Shown here in pieces: positions 55,861-64,000 of a stretch of DNA of 64,000 nucleotides. Each line of letters begins with the position of its first letter. Positions within the stretch are counted from its first letter, which is position 1. A program made the position numbers and the translations under genes. Source of the DNA: Zygaena filipendulae (Eukaryota; Arthropoda; Insecta; Lepidoptera; Zygaenidae); contig OU015665.1 of assembly GCA_907165275.2 (NCBI GenBank), positions 5,022,001 to 5,086,000 on the forward strand, in the 5' to 3' direction. Under the pieces are notes generated by a model. That model was not told where the DNA came from, did no database searches, and worked only from the letters and a program-made list of their open reading frames with translations.

Positions 55861-56154
55861 TCACGTTTCAATGCTGTTAACCCACAAAAACAAAATGTAA
55901 AAAACCAAAAATTACAAGAATTGTTACGTTTTCGTTGCGTGAAAATATAATATTAATAATTTCTCAAAATGTCGGGAGCGTGTGAAAAAACCTCTACTCT
56001 CTAGAGAGCCATAACTTGTCTGCATATTCTTTCTGGGAGCCGTATTTTTCATTTGGTTTCAAAAAGTAATAAACAAAAAAGGAACTCAGTAAATATTACA
56101 ATAATGCCATTTCTGTAACATTATTACCTATATTTTTAAGAAATAAATGAATTT

Positions 56155-56300
56155 TATTCCGGTCCATTAGTATAGCGGTAAGTAAACTCGACTGCTACTT
56201 CAGGTGTCACGGGTTTGACTCCGCGTCAGGGTAAACAGGGTGTAGTGAACATTGTTGTTTTGTCTGGGTGTTTAGTATAATATAGTATATAAGATGTGGT
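56155..56300 (+). mobile_element. tRNA-derived SINE, copy 3
   Basis: A-box-like TTAGTATAGCGGTAAGTA, B-box-like GGTTTGACTCC, then GCGTCAGGGTAAAC and ATTGTTGTTTTGTCTGGGTG. Same family as 34120-34380. Confidence 0.75.
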
Positions 56301-57751
56301 AATAGCTGAAAATACTTAACTGACAGTATGCGTTATAACAAACAGGATAAGCGAAAAAAAAATATTACAAGATCGATAGTTTTTCATAATATAAGGAAAA
56401 TAAATTCAATCTACATTGCAATCACATTCATAGGTTACACAATACACGTAGCTCACTAATAGGTATACAAGGCATGCGCCACGCACACAGTGAGCGATGT
56501 ATCAGCTCGATCGAGGTCATTGACCTTAAAATACCCGGCGTACGGCGATGTGTGTGTTGAGCGGCGAGCACCTTCACAAATTGTTTTCTCTTTGATTGAT
56601 TTATTTTTATAATTTTTTTTTTTATCTTTTTATTCTATGAACTTGTTTATAATGGTATATATTTTCAACCCATTTGTAGCTAACTTTACTACATCTTATA
56701 TATTTGACATAAGTATAATAATATAGCTTCGAGTTTTGCTTAGCTACATAAATAAAGTTGTGTTTAAACGCTTGAAGAGTCTAGCGATTAGATGTTTTTT
56801 TAACCGACTTCCAAAAAGGAGGAGGTTATGCATTCGGCTGTATGTATGTTTTTGACAAGTACCTACCTAACACTTCTTGTGCGTGTATAGCTGTATACAA
56901 TTTTAAAGCCACCTGTTCTTTTTAATGTAGGCTTTGGTATAAAAACTTAGTTGCTGTTTACAAACAATTTGCAAACATTGACATTGACAACAACTGCGTT
57001 TGCTTATTTTATTCATATTTATATTTTGTTTTCATTTTCTTAGCACCAATTAATATCTATGTAGTTATTAATTTATCTATTACTTCACAATATTTCTAAT
57101 TAAAATCATAACAAACGCTGATATTTTCTGGGATTCAAAATGTTCATTTAGAAATTTGCTTCAAAATACCTCCTTTACGTGTTTTTCAGTACGAAGAACC
57201 TAATATACCAATGTATACCTTCTGTCCGAACATCTTAAGCTGATTAAATCCTTATGTAAATGAATGGATGACTAAGATAAAACAACACAATGGAACCCAA
57301 CAGACGGATCAAAAACCGTCTTTGCTGTGACAAGATTAGGTACAAAGATAAATTAGTGTTATACTATATTAATTGTAAGTCTATAAACTCTACATTAGAC
57401 ACAAACTAGATTTACACAGATATTTATATGTAGATTATGAAGACGCTTTAAAAAAGCAACAAGTTTCTATAGATAGTTATATATGTGTAGGTAATTATTT
57501 TTTTTTTCACCTCGTAAATTCATTTATGCGTCTCATCTCACTATGGAAGTATTCTAAACTGATTTGTATAATTACTACCATAGAAAAAAACTACATTCAA
57601 CTTAAGCAGAGTGATATGATTTCATAGGAGGAACCATTTCACAACGTCTCTCGGCGCGAAAGTAATTTTGCATCGTTCCACGCACACATTTTATTTTGTG
57701 CTTGGATTTACAAAGAAATTTTTACGCTTTATGTGCGATATCTCTATTCGT

Positions 57752-58084
57752 ATAATGGGGATGTGGACTACTTTTGAAAATCAAAATTCTAATTAGTCCG
57801 TCAGTTAGAAAATAAAAAAACAATAGACACGTATTTTTTGCTTTTTCAAATAAATTAAAATATACAGAGATAAAGTGCATTAAAGTTTAGGGTAAGGGGG
57901 TCGTGACGTCACTAACCGCTAAAACCTCCATACAAACTGTCAGAATAGTGACGTCACGCGAAACTACAACTCAACATATCGCCGTTATTTTTTGATTACG
58001 TAAAAAAAGAAAAAGTACGTGTCCAATATTTTTTAATAATCTACAAGACGGACTAAAAAAAAATTAGTCAACATGCCCATTATG
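57752..58084. mobile_element. AGTCCGTC MITE, copy 4 (most complete)
   Basis: ATAATGGG...CCCATTAT ends, then AGTCCGTCAGTTAG and, at the other side, CTACAAGACGGACT. Two GTGACGTCAC palindromes sit in the centre. It lies upstream of the gene. Confidence 0.82.
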
Positions 58085-58446
58085 ATAGAAAAAAGCTTCA
58101 GGTAAGTTCGTTTAATCATAAAGTTATATTTTATGGACCATTCCATTCATCAAGTACATAGATATGAGTGTTGTAAAGTGTTGTTAACACTTACTATGGC
58201 AAATTAGGTACCAATTTGGTAAGATATCTGGACTTTAAACTCTGCAGTCGATTGAAGTAAATTTTGAGCATTTCTCTGTACAAAATAATGATTTTCTGAT
58301 ATAGTAACGTTTATCATTAGTTAGTTTTTCATTTCTTTTCAATTTTAATCCCAATGTGAAAACTTTAACACTTGGTATATCCAACATTTATTGATGTAAG
58401 TAGGTACCGATTGACGTGTCAACCTGAGTGAACACCGACAGTTTTT

Positions 58447-58492
58447 AACCGACTTCCAAAAAGGAGGAGGTTCTATGTTCGATTGTATGTAT

Positions 58493-58539
<47 letters not shown>

Positions 58540-59340
58540 ATGTTCACCGATTACTCGAAGACGGTTGGACCGATTTGGAAAATTCTTTTTTTGTTTGAAA
58601 GGGTTTACTCCCAATTAGGTCCCATTGCCACCAAGTCGGGATCTGATGATGGAATCTTGGAGAAACCGAGGGAACTCTTCAAAAATTATAGGCACACCTA
58701 TAGCGATTTGGGTATTTTTTATAGTAAATCGTTCATTTGCTTTTGGAAAGCAATATTTGAAGAAGCGGAACTGATGATGAAGACCACAGATGGTCATCGG
58801 AACTACTCAACAATAATACATATTTCACGGGTTCCCATTGGAGTGATTTCAAAAATTGTTTTTTTGTTTGAAAGGGGATACTCCCAAATTGATTCCATTG
58901 TCACCAAGTCGAGATCTGATGATGGGATCTTGGAGTAATCGAAGGAACTCTTCAAAAATTATAGGTACACCTATAGCGATTTTTATATTTTTTATAGTAA
59001 ATCGTTTATTTGCTTTCGGAAAGTAAAATTTGAAGAAGTGGAACTGATGATGAAGACCACAGATGGTTATGGGAACTACTCAATAATAGGTATTTCACGG
59101 GTTCCGAATCGTTAACTTTAAAATGGTTTCTAAACAATTTATGCTCGTCACAATGTATATGGTGAAGTGGAACTGTTGGTGATGTACTAGGAGAACTCCT
59201 CAATAATTAACGTCCCTGCGTCGGGAAAAGCAATATTTTGTAAAAGGCGATGAGCAGTTGACATTAGCCTATTGTAACTTAGAGTAATTACGAACTATGT
59301 CACTTAAAAGCGAAAAATAAACAAAATTTTAACAAAAAAA
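58447..59340 (+). mobile_element. CCGACTTCCAAAAAGGAGG repeat with internal tandem units
   Basis: Starts TTAACCGACTTCCAAAAAGG followed by a long poly-T (about 58494-58535). Two internal units (58581-58853 and 58854-59103) share CACCAAGTC(G)GGATCTGATG and GATGATGAAGACCACAGATG. A common lepidopteran repeat; class not settled. It abuts the foldback, which starts with the same CCGACTTCC motif. A short relative lies at 56801-56860. Confidence 0.75.
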
Positions 59341-59742
59341 TTAAAACCGACTTCCAAAAACACAAAACTAAAAAAGCTTAAAAATAAAAAGCTAAAAATA
59401 ACAAAATACCGATTTAATCCAAAAGACAAAAACACACATAATATTATTATTGGTTTGTACTACCACTGATCGGTATGAAGTCGGTGACAAGCCAAATATG
59501 GAGGGGGCAGATGGGCTAAGTCGACTCCCGCCACCAGCTCTTCGTGAGCAGAATAACCCAAGTGGGCGGACACCAGCACGGCCAGCACCGGGCTTGTCAC
59601 CGAATTCAAACCGATCAGTGGTAGCACAAACCAATAATAATATTATGTGTGTTTTTGTCTTTTGGATTAAATCGGTATTTTGTTATTTTTAGCTTTTTAT
59701 TTTTAAGCTTTTTTAGTTTTGTGTTTTTGGAAGTCGGTTTTA
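59341..59742. mobile_element. 402-bp foldback element
   Basis: Arms 59341-59493 and 59591-59742 are about 152 bp each and near-perfect inverses, with outer ends TTAAAACCGACTTCC / GGAAGTCGGTTTTAA. The 97-bp GC-rich centre contains CACCAGCACGGCCAGCACC. The two 80-aa frames on opposite strands are mirror products of the arms and not genes. Confidence 0.88.
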
Positions 59743-59929
59743 ATTTTAATTGTTGGATTTTAACTTTTAATATACGAAACAATCGATGTAGGCTTTTTTA
59801 TTTCCAGCCATTTTGTAACTACACGATGACGTATTTTTTTAATTCATTGGTCGCATAATTTAATTTTTGTTAAGGATCAAGTATCTACCTACATGTGGTC
59901 AGTAATTCAGTTTTAATAAACCAATCTCT

Positions 59930-60556
59930 ACGTATAAAATGCTTTGTCCTGTATGACTGATGGATCAACGCACAGCCTAAACAGCTGATCGTAGAGACCT
60001 GAAACTTGGAGGGTGTATTCTTTGTATGACGTAGGCATTCGATAAAAAAGAATTTTTCATTACTCATACTCGGAAAGTAGGTCTGAAGTTGCCTGAGAAG
60101 CGGGTTGAAAGTAACACTTTTCAGCCCTAGGGAGAATCGCTTTCAACTGACAGCTGGACACTACAGAAACTCAAGTTTTTTTTTTATGTCATAAGTGGCA
60201 TACTTACTGGCCAGTAGCACACCTAATGGTTGATTTATGTAAAATAAAATTCACTCATTTTTTTCTTTAGTTAATTCCTATTTTTATTTTGAGTTTCCTT
60301 GCATTCGTAATGAAAAGCACAGTGTTATCCTCGGGAGAAAGACTTATTTAGTCCCTCGATCTATTGGCGCCCTCGCTACGCTCGGGCGCCAAACCCCGTC
60401 TCGGGGCTAAATAGGTTACTTTCACCCCTAGGATAACAATGTACTATTTTGAAATTCCACCCCCGAGAGGATGAAAAGGGGTTACAATGTTTGTATGGAA
60501 CAATTCCGCGGGAACTTCGAAATTATCGCGGGTGAAACCGCGCGGTACAGCTAGTA
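59930..60556 (-). repeat. CCGCGCG-family repeat split by an insertion
   Basis: AAAATGCTTTGTCCTGTATG to TGACGTAGGCATTCGATAAA, then, after the inserted element, GGAACAATTCCGCGGGAACT and GGTGAAACCGCGCGGTACAG. It is the inverse of 23640-23892. Confidence 0.75.
60053..60450. mobile_element. Inverted-repeat element with CCTAGGGGTGAAAG ends, copy 2 (5' end missing)
   Basis: Shares AATTTTTCATTACTCATACT, AGTAGGTCTGAAGTTGCCTG and CACCCCTAGGATAACAATGT with 28631-29292 but lacks the first 60 bp or so. It is inserted in a reverse CCGCGCGG repeat whose two halves lie at 59930-60052 and 60451-60556. Confidence 0.78.
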
Positions 60557-61147
60557 TTTTTAATAAAGGTTTAAGAGAAACTAGATACAGGACGTAATTC
60601 AAGTGAATAAGTGATCGGTTTCATATTGATTACACACATTCTCAATTTACCTATACCTATAGATAGATACATTATACAACTCTCTTGTCCAATTAATTAC
60701 TCATGTGACGATGATAGCACTGCAATCTAGTGGTGCGCTTCGAGTTAATTACTCAGTTTGCACATTACTAGTGTGTACTGGGTCCTGATTCTTTATGACT
60801 AGTATATAATAATATGTATAATAATAATAATAATAATAATAATGCAATTCACAACACACAGATCTACTTTACCACACAAAGTTATTATTACAGCTTGTGT
60901 CGTGGAAACCAAGCAAACTTGGTATATGCTACATAGAATTACATTATTTTTTCTCAGCGCCCCTAACCAATTTCACTTCATTAAATATTTATAGACAACA
61001 TTTCTTATTTTCATACAGACTACTAATTTGTGACTTTTTCCCATCTAGGGCTCTTGGTATAAGGCGCGTTATGGACAGAGATAGAGACAGCTAGAGAGTG
61101 TTGTTGTCTGTTGATTATAGTGACCTCCTCTTAGTTTTATTATACAC

Positions 61148-61346
61148 TAGCTGTGCCTCGCGGTTTCACCCGCGGTAATTTCGGAGTTCCCACGGGAATT
61201 CCGGGATAAAAAGTACCCTATGTCCTTCTCTGTACCCCTGACAACGTTCATGCCAAATTTCATCCAAATCCGTTCAGCAATTTTTGCGTGATGAACCAAC
61301 ATCCAAACATTCACACTTTCACATTTTATAATATTAGTAGGATTAT
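61148..61346 (+). repeat. CCGCGG-family repeat, near consensus
   Basis: ACTAGCTGTGCCTCGCGGTT, AAAAAGTACCCTATGTCCTT and TTTTATAATATTAGTAGG. Confidence 0.8.
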
Positions 61347-61923
61347 TTATATATGTATTATTATTTGATTATCCTGGAATCTTAGAGAAATCCTTGAAAA
61401 AAATAGGCTTACACGGGTGTCAGCAACAATACGAAAGGGGGAGGCGTTAAATGACCATAGTGTATACGATCCCTCTGCGAATCGGTAACTTGCATGCTCA
61501 ATTTTCATATTTTTCAGTGAAAAATTAATGTAATGTAATTTTTTTTAATATTTGAGACGAGAATTAAACTTCGAACACCTTCCTTCAATGCATCCCTCGC
61601 TTAACCTTCCACCCTGTGGGTCTTCCAATAGAATTATGTTTTACAGCTCGTAAGGTCGAAATGTTAATGGAAGAAAATTTCGATGAAGAGTTTCAATAAA
61701 ACTGTTACACTGTAGCTACACACACAAGACTTTCACGGTAATTGAATTAGCAGTGAACATGAAAGTGTCTTCAAAATCGGTCCAACCATTTCGGAGATTC
61801 ACCTGCGTGAGTTTTGGAACTGTTTTCATACGAAAATAAAAAAAGGATTATCCAATTCGGTGCAGCCGTTTGGAAGTTATGCGATCACATACATTTCGGA
61901 GATTCCTTTTTTTTAATAGATTA

Positions 61924-62128
61924 CTAGCTGTTCCCCGCGGTTTCACCCGCGGTATTTTTGGAGTTCCCGCGGGAATTCCGGGATAAGAAGTGCTCTATAA
62001 CACTCAGGAACACCATGTAGCATTCTATTGGTAAAAGAATTTTCAAAATCGGTTCACTAGATCCAGAGATTACCCCCTACAATGTCACAATCTCACAAAC
62101 TTTAACTCCTTATAATATTAGTATAGAT
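61924..62128 (+). repeat. CCGCGG-family repeat, variant, tandem member 1
   Basis: CTAGCTGTTCCCCGCGGTTT, AAAATCGGTTCACTAGATCC and CTTATAATATTAGTATAG. Followed three bases later by another head. Confidence 0.75.
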
Positions 62129-62130
62129 TA

Positions 62131-62332
62131 TTACTAGCTGTGCCCCGCGGTTCCACCCGCGTGAGTTTCGGAATTCCCGCAGGAACTCCATTTAAGGGGA
62201 TGAAAATTAGATAGTAGCCGATTCTCAGGCTTACTGAATATGCATTAAAAATTTCATGAGAATCGGTCAAGCCGTTTCGGAGGAGTATGGGAACGAACAT
62301 TGTGACACGAGAATTTTATATATTAGATCATA
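62131..62332 (+). repeat. CCGCGG-family repeat, variant, tandem member 2
   Basis: TTACTAGCTGTGCCCCGCGG, ATTTCATGAGAATCGGTCAA and a GAGAATTTTATATATTAGAT end. Confidence 0.75.
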
Positions 62333-62972
62333 CTACAAAGTATTTTAAAGAATTTCTCTGTTTTTAACTAAAATACTTTGTAATAATGAACTATTTTGTT
62401 ACGTGCGTACGAATAATTAATGCAAAGAACTTAACTTTTAATTACTTACGAGTGAAAGTGATTTGTAAGAGTTTTCATTTACCGTTCATTACGTTGTTTA
62501 TTTACGTTATCCAGTACACATACGAGAATCTAGCGAAGTTTTATAATTGTATATCTAATATTTTAAATTACAAGTTCATAGTATCTAGGTACATACTGCG
62601 GGTTTGAATTTTTTAAATTCTAGAATATACGATATCTACGTCTTGTGAATAGACGTGAGTTTCAGTTAGAGGTTGGTCGTGAAAACAACACAATTTTGTT
62701 TATTAGAAACATAAACAAGTAACTAACTAGGGACGAGAAAATCACGCACTTCTAACTTCTTACGAGGTGTTCTAGTTCAAAGCAAGCACATCTAGTTACT
62801 ACAGTAAAAAGGCGTTAGTTTTTATAACATAAAGTTTTTATTTAAAAAAAGTAGTTAAGGTAATTTGGTATTGGTACCTACATTCTTTTGTTCTGAACTA
62901 GGTAAATGCATACCTAAGTACATTATTAACATTGTAAAACAGGGTTGAGTGCATAGGAAATAAATGAAATAT

Positions 62973-63183
62973 GGACGCAGATAAGCAATAACATGTTAAC
63001 CCACAAAATTAAGTTATTGATTCAGAACGATTTATTGAGAGTTTACCTTATTACATTGCTTAAATATTTAACTAAATATTGAATATAAAAAATGTTGACA
63101 CAAAATGGCGCTCCCACTTTTAAAACACGATTTACTCAAAATTTCTACAGTGTGGGTTAACACACTGTTGCTTATCTATGTCC
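62973..63183 (+). mobile_element. GGAC..GTCC MITE, copy 5
   Basis: 211 bp with the same ends, flanked by ATAT on both sides. It lies upstream of the gene. Confidence 0.88.
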
Positions 63184-63779
63184 ATATATGAGTTGGTATG
63201 TAAATAAAAATCATTGGTCACATTTATAAAGGAACCATTTGAAAACGGTTCGAAAGATTGGACTGATTTCTTTTGTGTTAGTATAAGGTTTGTACGGTAG
63301 AAATTCTCTGACCAATCACCAGATTTTGAAAAAAATCCGCGAATTAGGAATAAATGTCGTTAAAAAAGGATTTTCACCTCGGTGTTCCCAAAGAGATCCT
63401 GAAATGCCCGCGGGTCATGAATCAAGGATTTAACTGAGTAATAAATATTTAAAGTAGGTATTTACCTATACGTAATTAATTTGTTTTGGTGCTTAACATT
63501 TAAAATGCTTTTTTTTTTCCACACTACCATGAGTTCCCAAGGGAATTCCTACGCACATCTACTTGAGAGAAACCACGGCCATCAGTCAGGTTATTTAAAC
63601 ACTAAGAAAATGTTTATTGTAGGTAATTGAAGTACTCTAGGAATGAAAACTAATTAAAACTTGTTACATTTTTCCAATTTACTTACTGTGCCGTCATAAC
63701 GTTGAATAAGAACTCTTTTTAGTGTATTTTTGCCTTAAAATTTGTAAAATGAAACTATCCCAGCTTAAAATTATAAAAT

Positions 63780-63973
63780 ACTAGCTGCCCCCCGCGATTT
63801 CATCCGTGGTAATTTCGGAGTTCCCTCGGGAATTCCGGGATAAAAACTATCTTATCTCTTAAGTTGGACCAAATACAACATAGTGACCTAAATTTCATCA
63901 TGATCGATTCAGTAGTTTCGGAGTCTATCGCGGACAAACAACGTGACACGTGATTTATATATATTAAGATGTG
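63780..63973 (+). repeat. CCGCGG-family repeat, variant
   Basis: ACTAGCTGCCCCCCGCGATT, AATTTCATCATGATCGATTC and ACGTGATTTATATATATTAA. It is followed by TGTGAATGTGAGTTTG, the start of a reverse fragment cut by the window end. Confidence 0.72.
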
Positions 63974-64000
63974 AATGTGAGTTTGTTTATTAGGTTTTCA

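Larger units (their letters stand above)
51472..64000. other. Upstream region of the synaptotagmin gene
   Basis: Any promoter and 5' UTR exons should lie here, but none could be identified: no convincing TATA/Inr pair or GC-rich exon. Contents are the repeats listed separately. 53290-54960 and 56870-57750 hold nothing I can name. Confidence 0.55.

Noticed and set aside
58483..58938. 151-codon frame starting in a poly-T run
   Set aside because: Translated repeat DNA: a poly-Phe start and internal tandem units.
59392..59692. Two 80-codon frames on opposite strands
   Set aside because: Mirror products of the foldback arms; the identical endings come from the palindrome and not from a gene.

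Overview
The window is AT-rich nuclear DNA from an insect, almost certainly a moth or butterfly. It is dense in short dispersed repeats of kinds well known from Lepidoptera: copies starting CTAGCTGTGCCCCGCGG, tRNA-derived SINEs, CR1/Jockey-like LINE tails, a fragment with the lepidopteran GTAAGTGATTACCGCCGCCC motif, and CCTACC-type simple motifs. No prokaryotic gene organisation is present.

One protein-coding gene can be rebuilt completely. It lies on the minus strand, with its ATG at 51471 and its stop at 19878-19880. It is split into 11 coding exons whose phases all agree, giving a 533-residue protein with one transmembrane helix, two C2 domains and a C-terminal WHPL motif. This is a synaptotagmin and resembles synaptotagmin-15 best. 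Most Ca2+-ligand aspartates are missing from both C2 domains, so it should be a Ca2+-independent trafficking protein. A candidate AATAAA lies 54 bases beyond the stop. About 0.7 kb further, on the same strand, is a tRNA-Ala gene (anticodon CGC).

Layout: 1-19000 is intergenic and repeat-rich. 19096-19167 is tRNA-Ala. 19878-51471 is the synaptotagmin gene, with introns from 255 bp to 7.6 kb. 51472-64000 is upstream intergenic DNA. The introns hold a decayed Tc1-type transposon (31570-33117), LINE fragments, SINEs and many MITE-like inverted-repeat elements.

The repeats are the most distinctive part of the window. They include five copies of a roughly 190-240 bp inverted-repeat element, four with exact 4-bp target duplications; a MITE family carrying paired TGACGTCA palindromes; a pair of related elements in which a 49-bp internal segment is inverted; a 402-bp foldback; and a composite element of about 1.1 kb with GGATAGTTGCC-type ends. 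I found no CRISPR array, operon, defence system or second gene, and nothing that amounts to a new multi-gene system.
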